Assembly (NCBI GenBank): GCA_963695105.1
Contig: CAVOGC010000038.1
Coordinates: 1-64,000, forward strand
Length of the DNA stretch: 64,000 nt
DNA from: Competibacter sp963695105
GTDB lineage: Bacteria > Pseudomonadota > Gammaproteobacteria > Competibacterales > Competibacteraceae
Reading direction: 5' to 3'
The translations under genes and the position numbers were made by a program. The notes under the pieces were generated by a model, which was not told the origin of the DNA, did no database searches, and worked only from the letters and a program-made list of their open reading frames with translations. Below, piece after piece: positions 8,342-17,008 of the stretch; the first letter of the stretch is position 1; each line of letters begins with the position of its first letter.

Positions 8342-9016
8342 ATGAAATTTCGGGTTCTGTTATCCATCACTCTGGTTCTCACCACAATCAACGGCGCGAT
8401 CATGGTTTACCGCTATTTGCGCCCGCCGCCGCCCGGCCCACCGACCGACCGGGCGCCAACGGACACAACCGCCCCGCCGGTCGCGCAGCCATCAACGCCA
8501 ACGCCGACCCCCGACCAGGCTCCCGACCAGACCGAGCCGGTGGAACAGCACGCGATGCTATCGCCTCCGCCGTCGCCACGCCTTTCAAACCGCATCGCCG
8601 ACCGGGTACTGGTGGAGAAAAACGCCCGCCGACTGACGCTGTTTCGCAACGACAGGCCGATCAGGAGTTATGAAATCGCCCTGGGCCGCCAACCGGTGGG
8701 GGCCAAGCAGTTCGAGGGCGACAACAAAACGCCCGAAGGCCGCTATGTCATTGATTTCCGCAAGCGGGATAGCGCATATCACCGCGCCTTGCACATCTCC
8801 TATCCCCGTCCCCAGGAAGTCACTTTCGCCGCCAGGCAGAAACGCTCGGCCGGTGGAAGCATCATGATTCACGGTTTACCCAACGGCATGGGGTCGCTGG
8901 GACCAATGCATCGACTGCGGGACTGGACGGCGGGCTGCATCGCCGTCACCAACAAGGAAATCGAGGAACTCTGGCAGACGATTCCGGACGGCACGCCGAT
9001 TGAAATTCGGCCATAA
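8342..9016 (+). CDS. L,D-transpeptidase (YkuD domain), membrane-anchored
   Basis: This 224-residue protein has an N-terminal hydrophobic segment (RVLLSITLVLTTINGAIMV), a Pro/Thr-rich linker at about residues 25-75, and a YkuD catalytic domain. The active site is visible as GGSIMIHGLPN followed by DWTAGCIAVTNKEIEELW, containing the catalytic histidine and cysteine. The family forms 3-3 peptidoglycan cross-links or attaches proteins to the wall; which of these applies cannot be read from sequence. The usual residue after GCI is Arg or Ala/Gly; here it is Ala. The gene stands alone, convergent with pdxT. ATG at 8342 was chosen because it starts just before the membrane segment. Confidence 0.9.
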   Translation: MKFRVLLSITLVLTTINGAIMVYRYLRPPPPGPPTDRAPTDTTAPPVAQPSTPTPTPDQAPDQTEPVEQHAMLSPPPSPRLSNRIADRVLVEKNARRLTLFRNDRPIRSYEIALGRQPVGAKQFEGDNKTPEGRYVIDFRKRDSAYHRALHISYPRPQEVTFAARQKRSAGGSIMIHGLPNGMGSLGPMHRLRDWTAGCIAVTNKEIEELWQTIPDGTPIEIRP

Positions 9017-9070
9017 CGCTCGGGAACGTGCGCGCCAGTCGGGACGGGCGCCGGGACATCGAACGATGTT

Positions 9071-9736
9071 TCAGACGTGGGGGCTAAAACGGGTCCAGCT
9101 CAGCGGCGTCCAATTGGGATCGAGACCGGCGTCGTCCGTGCCGACCGGATTAAGGCCGCACTTGCGGGCGAAGTAGCGGTGAAACGCCAGGCTCGGGGTC
9201 AGTTCCGGGTGGAATACGGTAACCAGAATCCGCTCGTCTTCCGCCGCCGCGATGTAGTCGTCCAGTTGCAACAACACTCGCACGCCGGCCCCGGCCCGCA
9301 CGATTTTCGGTGCGCGGATAAAGGTCAGCGGCACCGGCTCGCGGGCCACCGCCGGCACCAGCGCCGCGCGGTTGAAGCTATCGAGCTGGCTGCCGAAGGC
9401 GTTGCGGTTGACCGCGATGTCGATCAGGCCGAAGTACGGCGCTTCGCCGAGGTTCTCCCGGGCCAGCAGGATCGCCCCGGCGCAGGTGCCCCACAGCTTC
9501 AAACCGCTCTGATAAGCCTGTTCGATCGACTGGCGCAAGTCGAAAATCGTCAGCAGGCGCGACAGACAGGTGCTTTCGCCGCCGGGAATGATCAGCCCCG
9601 CCAAACCTTCCAGTTCGGCGGCGCGCTTGACCGACCGGCCAGCGATGCCGAGCCGCCGCAGGTGATCGAGGTGCTCCTGCACCCCGCCCTGCAAGTCGAG
9701 CACGCCGACCGGGCCAGGGCCGGCGACCGCGCTCAT
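9071..9736 (-). CDS. pdxT: Pyridoxal 5'-phosphate synthase glutaminase subunit PdxT
   Basis: This is the glutaminase subunit of the DXP-independent PLP synthase; it releases ammonia from glutamine for PdxS. The 221 residues show class-I amidotransferase motifs: PGGEST near 51-56, nucleophile C85 in WGTCAGAILLA, and the HPE of VFHPELT near the C-terminus supplying His and Glu. Start and upstream stop overlap as TAATG, so it is translationally coupled to pdxS. After the HPE motif it carries a longer tail than the B. subtilis enzyme (about 25 extra residues, ending WTPLSWTRFSPHV). Confidence 0.94.
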   Translation of the reverse strand: MSAVAGPGPVGVLDLQGGVQEHLDHLRRLGIAGRSVKRAAELEGLAGLIIPGGESTCLSRLLTIFDLRQSIEQAYQSGLKLWGTCAGAILLARENLGEAPYFGLIDIAVNRNAFGSQLDSFNRAALVPAVAREPVPLTFIRAPKIVRAGAGVRVLLQLDDYIAAAEDERILVTVFHPELTPSLAFHRYFARKCGLNPVGTDDAGLDPNWTPLSWTRFSPHV

Positions 9737-10617
9737 TACCAGCCCCGCCCCGCCAAGCGTTCCTCGCTCGGCATGTTGGCCACATCCAGCCCCGGCATCG
9801 GCTCGCCCAAATCCATCGAAACCTCCAGCAGCTTTTCGGGATCGTTGAAATAGGCGGTGGCCTTGACGATGGCGCGGGCGCGACATACCGGATCGCCCGA
9901 CTTGAAAATGCCGGAGCCGACGAACACGCCGTCACAGCCCAATTGCATCATCAGGGCGGCGTCGGCCGGAGTGGCGATACCGCCGGCCGCAAAGTTGACC
10001 ACCGGCAGGCGGCCCAGCTTTCTGACCTCCAGCGCCAGTTCGTAGGGCAGGCCGTTGGCCTTGGCAAAACCCATGATTTCCTCGACCGGAATGCCGACCA
10101 ACTGGCGGATTTCCCGGTTCATGGCGCGCATGTGGCGCACCGCCTCCACCACGTTGCCGGTACCGGCCTCGCCCTTGGTGCGGATCATGGCCGCGCCTTC
10201 GGCGATCCGCCGCAGCGCCTCACCCAGATTGCGGGCGCCGCAGACGAAAGGAATCTCGAACTGGGTCTTGTCGATGTGGCATTCCTCGTCGGCCGGCGTC
10301 AGCACCTCGCTTTCGTCGATGTAATCGATCTTGAGGGCTTGCAGGATTTGTGCTTCCACAAAATGGCCGATGCGCGCCTTGGCCATGACCGGAATGGTGA
10401 CGGCTTCCTTGATCGCCTTGATCAAACCGGGGTCGGACATGCGCGCCACTCCGCCCTGTTTGCGGATATCGGCCGGTACCCGTTCCAGGGCCATGACCGA
10501 CACCGCGCCCGCTTCCTGGGCGATCTGGGCTTGTTCCACGTCGACCACGTCCATGATGACCCCGCCCTTAAGCATCTGCGCCAATTGCGTGTTCAGGAGA
10601 TATCGATTCTCTGCCAT
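9736..10617 (-). CDS. pdxS: Pyridoxal 5'-phosphate synthase lyase subunit PdxS
   Basis: This is the synthase subunit that condenses ribose 5-phosphate, glyceraldehyde 3-phosphate and ammonia into PLP. The 293-residue (beta/alpha)8 protein is highly conserved: GGVIMDVVDVEQAQIAQEAG at the N-terminus (catalytic Asp), IPVMAKARIGHFVEAQ with the Schiff-base lysine, and GEAGTGNVVEAVRHMR. It forms an operon with pdxT. PdxST is uncommon in gammaproteobacteria, which mostly use PdxA/PdxJ; here a PdxA homologue is transcribed divergently from the next gene. Confidence 0.96.
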   Translation of the reverse strand: MAENRYLLNTQLAQMLKGGVIMDVVDVEQAQIAQEAGAVSVMALERVPADIRKQGGVARMSDPGLIKAIKEAVTIPVMAKARIGHFVEAQILQALKIDYIDESEVLTPADEECHIDKTQFEIPFVCGARNLGEALRRIAEGAAMIRTKGEAGTGNVVEAVRHMRAMNREIRQLVGIPVEEIMGFAKANGLPYELALEVRKLGRLPVVNFAAGGIATPADAALMMQLGCDGVFVGSGIFKSGDPVCRARAIVKATAYFNDPEKLLEVSMDLGEPMPGLDVANMPSEERLAGRGW

Positions 10618-10806
10618 GCTGCTACTCGTCTACAATGTGAAGCGGATATGCCGCATCGGATGGCTTGTCCGGACTGACCGGTTCCAGCAAAGCGGTGGAG
10701 TATAACACCATCATGTTGGGGGACCGCACACCCTGAGACCACGGTTCGACCCCGTTTTCACCCTTGAGGCGCGAAACCTTTCAAACCCCGACGACGAGGT
10801 GACGGC

Positions 10807-11862
10807 ATGGGCGACAAACAGGCAATCCGCCACGGCATCATCGGCATTCCCCTGGGCGACATCGCCGGGATCGGCCCGGAAATCGTGGCCATGGCGCTGG
10901 CGCAACCCGCTCTGTACGACATCGTCAGACCTTTGGTCATCGGCGAAGCCGGCGCCCTGCGCCGGGCACTGCGGGTCGCGGGGCTGGATTTGACCGTCCG
11001 AGTCGTGGACGACCCCACCCAGGGCCAGTATCGACCCGGGGTGATCGACCTGGTGGATCTGGCCAATGTGGACGCCGAACGGATCGCGTTCGGCCAAGTG
11101 CGGGCGGAAGCCGGCCGCGCCGCCTTCGAGTTCATCCACAAAACCGTCGAGCTGTGCCAAAGCGGCCGGATCGATGCGATGGCCACCACCCCGATCAACA
11201 AGGAAGCCTTTCGGGCCGCCGGCATTGAGGATATCGGCCATACCGAGTTGCTGGGCCGGCTGACCGGAACCGCCGATCCGCTCACCCTGTTCCAGGTATT
11301 CGCCCTGAAAGTGTTTTTTCTCAGCCGCCACGTCTCGCTGGCGGGCGCCATTCAACTGATCACCCGGCAACGGGTGCTGGATTATCTCCAGCGCTGCGCC
11401 GAGGCGTTGACGGCCCTGGGCATCCCCCGGCCGCGGCTGGCGGTGGCGGGGCTCAATCCTCACTGCGGCGAGCATGGCCTGTTCGGCGACGAGGAAACGC
11501 GGGAACTTGAACCGGCCATCGCCGCCGCGCGGGCACTGGGAATCGACGCCACCGGCCCCATCGCCGCCGACTCCGTGTTCCATCTCGCCCTGAACGGCGC
11601 TTTCGACGCCGTGCTGTCGCTGTATCACGACCAGGGGCATATCGCCACCAAGATGGTGGATTTTCAGCGCACCATCGCGATCACCATCGGCCTACCCTTC
11701 ATCCGCACCTCGGTGGATCACGGCACGGCCTTCGACCAGGCGGGCAAGGGCACGGCCAATCCCTTGAGCATGTTCGAGGCCATCCGGCTGGCGGCGGTGT
11801 ATGCGCCCCGGTATCGGACCGCCCTGGAACGGCGCCCTGCCTCTGCCCGCGACGACGCTTGA
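10807..11862 (+). CDS. PdxA-family dehydrogenase (PdxA or PdxA2)
   Basis: This 351-residue NAD-dependent dehydrogenase belongs to the PdxA family. It carries GDIAGIGPEI (usual form GDPAGIGPE, here Ile for Pro), MATTPINKEAFRAAG, GHTELLGRLTG with a metal-binding His, SLYHDQGHIATKM and VDHGTAFD. Classic PdxA oxidises 4-phospho-hydroxythreonine in DXP-dependent B6 synthesis. PdxA2 paralogues act on phosphorylated four-carbon sugar acids, usually beside a DUF1537 kinase, and none is nearby. Because pdxST makes PLP without PdxA, the substrate cannot be decided from sequence. It is divergent from pdxS across 189 bp; a TATAAC about 100 nt upstream could be its -10. Confidence 0.85.
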   Translation: MGDKQAIRHGIIGIPLGDIAGIGPEIVAMALAQPALYDIVRPLVIGEAGALRRALRVAGLDLTVRVVDDPTQGQYRPGVIDLVDLANVDAERIAFGQVRAEAGRAAFEFIHKTVELCQSGRIDAMATTPINKEAFRAAGIEDIGHTELLGRLTGTADPLTLFQVFALKVFFLSRHVSLAGAIQLITRQRVLDYLQRCAEALTALGIPRPRLAVAGLNPHCGEHGLFGDEETRELEPAIAAARALGIDATGPIAADSVFHLALNGAFDAVLSLYHDQGHIATKMVDFQRTIAITIGLPFIRTSVDHGTAFDQAGKGTANPLSMFEAIRLAAVYAPRYRTALERRPASARDDA

Positions 11863-12033
11863 CGGCACGACAAACCAGGAACGCCCAAGTGGCTTCGCGC
11901 GCCGTTCGCCGCCAGCCGCAAGAACCCCTTGATCAAACAGGCCGCCAGCCGCACGATAACTGATGCATGCCGCGGGATGCACCAATCCCCCAAGCCTGAA
12001 ATCCCTCACAAATCCCTGCAAACTGGACCTTCC

Positions 12034-13155
12034 ATGACACGACAACGGCTGCCGATCCTCGACGGGAAACCGGGATTTGGTCGCCACCCTGGTCAAACCG
12101 ATCAGTCCGGCCAAGCCACGCGCCGCTCCCGATGGCCGACCATGGTGCAAGCCTCCTTGCGCGCTTGCGCGATAACCGCGCTTTTCATTCTGCTCGCCGC
12201 CGGAAACAATGGTAACGCCGAGAGTGCCCAGCCAGACGCCTTCTCGCCTGAAGCGGCCGGAACCGATGCCGGCGCGATCCCCGCGCTGATTGCGGCCTAC
12301 AGCCGGGATCTGGAACGGTTGCGTCGCTTCATGGGCGCCCCCAGGATCGGAGAATTCAATATCGGCATTCACAGCAGCCTGACTCGCGACCTGTATTTCC
12401 AGACGCTGACGCTGTGGCAGAAAACCGACCGGCTGCTATTTGAAATCAGTCGGGTGCGCGCAACGTCGCCGCCCATGCCCAAGGGCGAACTGGGAACCCC
12501 GGATATTGTGGCGAACCTCCGGGAAGCCCGTGGGATACTCCGGCAAATCTTGCGCGAACTGGAGATCGCCGGCGAACCCGAAGCGGCGACCGGGCCAGCC
12601 CCGACCCAGATGGACATCTTCACCGCCCTGCTCGACCTGAACCGCCAGGCGGATCTGCTGCTGGAACGGCATTTCGCGCCCAGTGATGTCTACATGGAAA
12701 TCACGCTGGCCATCGGCTACGCGGCCCGGCTGCTGGCTCGCTATCCAGAGGCGACCCGGATTCCGGAAGAACCTCCGTTCGAACCAAACAAACAACCCAG
12801 CGACGTCTATCAGAGCCTGATCTCCTGCCTGCGGAGCATCAGCCGCATCACGCAAGCCCTGGGGTTCGCCGTGCTTGATATCGATACCCGTCAAACCGAC
12901 ATGACCCAGCTTACCCCCGGCGACGTTTTTGTGGTGGCCTCCCTGGTCGTGTCGCAACTGGACCATCTGTACAAACAAATGGGCGACGGCAAAGCGCCAC
13001 CACAGGCTTTTTATCCGGGGCGGAAATTTCCAGCGCACAGCGACCAGCGGGCCGGAATCCTGCAAGCGCAATTGCAGCAGCTCGAACGCTTCATCGCCGC
13101 CGATCCGGCGGCGCCTGGGGAGGTCAAACATGACTCCGCAACCCCGGAACGCTGA
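12034..13155 (+). CDS. Exported protein of unknown function, partner of the hybrid kinase
   Basis: No family is recognised. The predicted protein is 373 residues from ATG 12034, with a basic N-terminus and a signal-like segment (SLRACAITALFILLAAGNNG, about residues 40-60). The rest is helical and soluble, with many paired Leu/Arg motifs (ISRVRATSPP, ILRQILRELEIAG, LNRQADLLLERHF). An ATG at 12142 immediately before the hydrophobic segment is an equally possible start; neither has a good ribosome binding site. Its last 26 bp overlap the start of the downstream sensor kinase, so translation is probably coupled. A periplasmic input or accessory role for that kinase is inference from the overlap. 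Confidence 0.65.
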   Translation: MTRQRLPILDGKPGFGRHPGQTDQSGQATRRSRWPTMVQASLRACAITALFILLAAGNNGNAESAQPDAFSPEAAGTDAGAIPALIAAYSRDLERLRRFMGAPRIGEFNIGIHSSLTRDLYFQTLTLWQKTDRLLFEISRVRATSPPMPKGELGTPDIVANLREARGILRQILRELEIAGEPEAATGPAPTQMDIFTALLDLNRQADLLLERHFAPSDVYMEITLAIGYAARLLARYPEATRIPEEPPFEPNKQPSDVYQSLISCLRSISRITQALGFAVLDIDTRQTDMTQLTPGDVFVVASLVVSQLDHLYKQMGDGKAPPQAFYPGRKFPAHSDQRAGILQAQLQQLERFIAADPAAPGEVKHDSATPER

Positions 13156-16067
13156 GCCCGCCGCGCAACAACACCCGCTCCAGCGCCGATTGCTGTTTTC
13201 TCACCTGTCGGTGGCTCTGGTCGGCGTGGGCATGCTGCTGGTCGCTCTGGTTTCGACCTACGAGTTGCGGGCCAGAGTCATCCTGCTGGCCACCGAAGGG
13301 GTGCCACTGGCGCAAGCGTCTGCTCAGATGCTGGCCGGGGTGCAGCATTCGCTGGCCAGCCTGCGCGGCTGGGTCAGCCTCGGCGACCCGCAATTCCTGG
13401 TGGGCTGGCGGGCGTCCTGGCAACAGGAAATCCAGCCGGCGGTCGCCCTGATCGGGCAATGCCATCGCCTGCTGGAGGGGCAAACCTGCATCCCGGAGCG
13501 GCTGCGGAAACTGCAAGCCCTGCTGGCCGATCTTCAGGAATCCCAGTGGTGGGTACGGGACGCGGCACGCGCTCCGGGCAACGAACCGGCACGGATTATC
13601 TATCTATTCAATATCGAACCCAGCGTGCAGGAACTGGATTCGGTGATGGCGGCACTATTGCTTGAGGAGAAAGAGCAGGAAGATGGCAAGGGTCGGAAAG
13701 CTCTGCTCTCGCGCCTGATGGAAATTCAGACCGCGCTGTCCACCAGCCAACTGCTGCTGCGGGAAACCCTGGGCGCGAACGGCCTGCAATATACCGAAAG
13801 ACTCGGACGGCAACTGAACGCCACCCAATCGCTGGTCACGCAGGCGATCAGCGATCCCCTGCTGACGCTCGAACAGGGCCGATTGCTGCGTCTCTTTCAG
13901 CGTGAATTGCAAGCCTTCATGACCTTCGCCCAGGAGATCGTCCGGCAGCGCCAGGCGGTGGATTGGAATATCGCGCTGCACCGACTGGCGTCGGAAACGG
14001 ACCCGCTGGCGGACCAGGTGATCGCCCTGGCGACCGCGATCACGGCGGACGCCAAAACCCGTCTCGAACAGGAAGCCGACGCCGCGCGCGCCGCCAGCGC
14101 GATCACGGTGTGGAACCTGGCCGTCATGATTCTGGTGATGCTGGCCGTCGCCTACGGCATGTCGAGAAAGCACGCCCGGGATCTGGCCTTGCCGATTACC
14201 GCCCTGGCCGAGGCAACCCGAAAACTGGCGTCGGGTGGTCTAAGCGATAACATTAGCGTCGGTGGCAACGACGAACTCGGCGAACTCACCCGTTCGTTCA
14301 ACATCATGCGCACTTCGATGCAACAGGCCCAAACGGTGTTGCGCGAAGCCTATGCCCTGCTGGAGCAGCGAGTTATGGAACGCACAACCCAACTGGAAAG
14401 CACCAATTATTCCCTCATCAGGGAAATCGCGGTCCGCAACCAGACGGAAGCCGCGCTGCGAGAGAGCGAGGCCCGACTGCGCGCCATGACCCGCGCCATG
14501 CCGGATCTGGTCTTTGTGGTCGACGAGGAAGGGCGCTACCGGGAAGTGCTGGCCGCCGGACGGGACATCGGCGCCACTCTCACGCGGGGCAAAGTCCCCA
14601 CGCCCATCCGCGGCAAACTGCTCAGCGAAGTCCATTCGCCGGAAATGGCGGCGTTTCTCCTCGACATCATTCTGCGGGCACTGCAGCACCCAGCAAATTC
14701 AAATCGCCGAATACGAACTGGAAACCTCTTCGGGTCCACGCTGGTTCGAGTCGCGCACCGCGCCGCTCGACGTTCAGTTCACCGACCGCTCCACCATGCC
14801 CATCAACACCGCCCAACAACATCTGTTCCCGCCACCCGAAGTGCAGATCGTCACCAAGTCCGCCGCCATCGTGGTCGCCCGCGACATCACCAAGCGCAAG
14901 CAGGCGGAAGTGCAGCTCCGTCAGGCGCAGAAGATGCACGCCATCGGCCAACTTACTGGTGGAATCGCTCATGATTTCAACAACCTGCTCGCCGTTATCA
15001 TGGGCAATCTCGAACTCCTGCACGAGCAGTTGACGGCTCAGCCCCGGCTGCACGAACTGGCCCAGCAGGCGCTGCGGGCGGTGGACCGGGGCGCCAATCT
15101 GACCCGGCGGCTGCTGGCGTTCGCGCGCCGCCAGCCACTGCTGGCGCAACCGACCGACCTGAACAAGCTGGTGCTCGGCATACTCGATCTCATGCGACGC
15201 ACCCTGGGTACCAACATCCAGATCGATACGGCGCTGGCCACCGACCTGAAGCAGACCCTGGTCGACCCGGACCAGCTTGAAAGCGCCCTGCTCAATCTGG
15301 CCATCAACGCCCGCGACGCCATGCCGCGGGGCGGCAAACTGGCGCTGGAAACCGACAACGTTCAACTCAACGAGGACTACGCCGCGACCCAGCAGGACGT
15401 GCGACCCGGCCCGTATGTCATGCTGGCGGTCCGCGATAACGGCGGCGGCATGGCGCCCGAGGTGCTGGAACATGCCTTCGAGCCCTTTTTCACCACCAAG
15501 GAAACCAGCAAGGGTAGCGGCCTGGGACTCAGTATGGTTTACGGCCTGGTTAAGCAGTCCGGCGGCCACATCGCGATCCACAGTAAACCCGGTCAGGGCA
15601 CCACGGTACGGCTTTATCTGCCGCAAATGCAGGCCGCGATCAGCCCGCCGGTAGGCGTGAAAGCAGCGAACCCCGTTTTCAAGGGCCAGGGGGAAACCAT
15701 TCTGGTGGTTGAAGACGACACTGACGTCCGGCTGTTCGCCGTCAACGCCCTGCGCGCCCTGGGTTACGACACCCGCCAGGCCGGCGACGCGGCGGCGGCG
15801 CTCGAACTACTGGAAACGACGCCCCAGATCGCTCTGTTGTTCACCGATATCGTGCTGCCGGGCGAGATGGACGGCGTCAAGCTGGCGGCCGAGGCGCAGC
15901 ACCGACACCCCGGCTTGCGCGTGCTGTTCACCTCGGGCTACACCGAGCACCCGCTGATCGTTGGCGGCCAGCTTGCCGAGGACGTGGAAATATTGGCCAA
16001 ACCCTATCGCAAGAACGAGTTGGGACAGAAGTTGCGCGTACTGCTCGGCCGGGGCGAAAGTGCCTAA
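13130..16067 (+). CDS. Hybrid sensor histidine kinase (single-base frame break)
   Basis: This is a membrane sensor of about 978 residues if one base is removed. It starts at ATG 13130 with GGGGAGG 6 nt upstream. Order: TM at about 20-45, a roughly 275-residue periplasmic helical domain, second TM near 323-345, HAMP, coiled coil, PAS, HisKA with H-box GGIAHDFNNLLAVIMGN, HATPase with NLAINARDAMPRGG and EPFFTTKETSKGSGLGLSM, and a receiver with ILVVEDDTDVR and acceptor Asp in LLFTDIVLPG. The frame breaks at 14681-14692 within the PAS domain: ILRALQ in one frame continues as TQQIQIAEYELETSSG in the next, which removal of one C restores. There is no slippery heptamer, so error or mutation is more likely than programmed shifting. 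The signal sensed is unknown. Confidence 0.85.
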
Positions 16068-16228
16068 TGCTCGATTGACTTTGTAACAGGGCGCCGATTA
16101 CCTTTACAGTGCCGCCCGCGCATCATATATCCCGACTCATCCCCAGTCGGCGGGCCGGCCCCACATCCGTGGTTCAGGTTCAACAACGCCTATTTCGCAA
16201 CTTCACCCGATTTCGGAGGAATCCATAC

Positions 16229-16948
16229 ATGCCAATTGCAAATCGTCTGGCCGCTGAGTTCATCGGCACCCTGTGGCTGGTGCTGGGTGGCTGCGGCAGC
16301 GCCGTGCTGGCCGCCGTCTTTTACGGCCCCGACCAATATCCCTTGGGCATTGCCCTGGTCGGCGTCTCGCTCGCCTTCGGCCTGACCGTGCTGACCATGG
16401 CCTACGCCATCGGCCACATCTCCGGCTGCCATCTGAATCCGGCGGTATCGGTGGGGATGTGGGCCGGTGGTCGATTTCCGGCCTCCGACCTGATCCCCTA
16501 CATCATCGCCCAAGTGCTGGGCGGCATTGCCGGCGCGGGCATCATCTACCTGATTTTCACTGGCAAGGGCGATTTTTCGACGCTCGGCGGTTTTGCCGCC
16601 AACGGTTTCGGTGAACATTCGCCGGGTGGTTATAGCCTGTATGCCGCGCTGATTTCCGAAGTGGTGATGACCTTCTTTTTCCTGATCGTCATCCTGGGCT
16701 CTACCCACAAGAACACCCCGGCCGGCTTCGCACCCATCGCCATCGGCCTGTGCCTGACCCTGATCCATCTGATCAGCATTCCGGTCACCAACACCTCGGT
16801 CAACCCGGCGCGCAGCACCAGCCAGGCGATTTTCGTCGGCGGCTGGGCCTTGCAGCAGTTGTGGCTGTTCTGGTTAGCGCCCATCGTCGGCGCGGCGCTG
16901 GCGGGTTTCTTCCATCGCTGGATGGCCAACGATCATCCTTCTTCCTGA
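16229..16948 (+). CDS. aqpZ: Aquaporin Z
   Basis: This six-helix water channel has 239 residues. Both NPA motifs are present (GCHLNPAVSVG and TNTSVNPARSTSQA). TM5 reads LIHLISIPVTNTSVNPARS, closely matching E. coli AqpZ, including the selectivity-filter His and Arg; there is no Asp after the second NPAR, unlike glycerol facilitators. ATG 16229 has GGAGGA 8 nt upstream; longer in-frame starts upstream lack support. It converges on the glycerol cluster, and a strong terminator follows. Confidence 0.95.
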   Translation: MPIANRLAAEFIGTLWLVLGGCGSAVLAAVFYGPDQYPLGIALVGVSLAFGLTVLTMAYAIGHISGCHLNPAVSVGMWAGGRFPASDLIPYIIAQVLGGIAGAGIIYLIFTGKGDFSTLGGFAANGFGEHSPGGYSLYAALISEVVMTFFFLIVILGSTHKNTPAGFAPIAIGLCLTLIHLISIPVTNTSVNPARSTSQAIFVGGWALQQLWLFWLAPIVGAALAGFFHRWMANDHPSS

Positions 16949-16966
16949 ACGTCATACGAACGAATA

Positions 16967-16994
16967 AAGGGCGCATTGCCGCGCCCTTTTTTTT
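16967..16994 (+). terminator. Rho-independent terminator after aqpZ
   Basis: A 7-bp stem AGGGCGC / GCGCCCT with loop ATTGCC is followed directly by eight T residues. It lies 20 bp after aqpZ. The converging solute-binding protein gene ends 15 bp beyond; preceding A residues are few, so it probably works mainly for the plus strand. Confidence 0.9.
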
Positions 16995-17008
16995 GCGTTA
17001 AAACAGGA

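Noticed and set aside
14681..14692. Programmed frameshift in the hybrid kinase
   Set aside because: No slippery heptamer, stimulatory stop or Shine-Dalgarno-like element is visible; an extra base is simpler.
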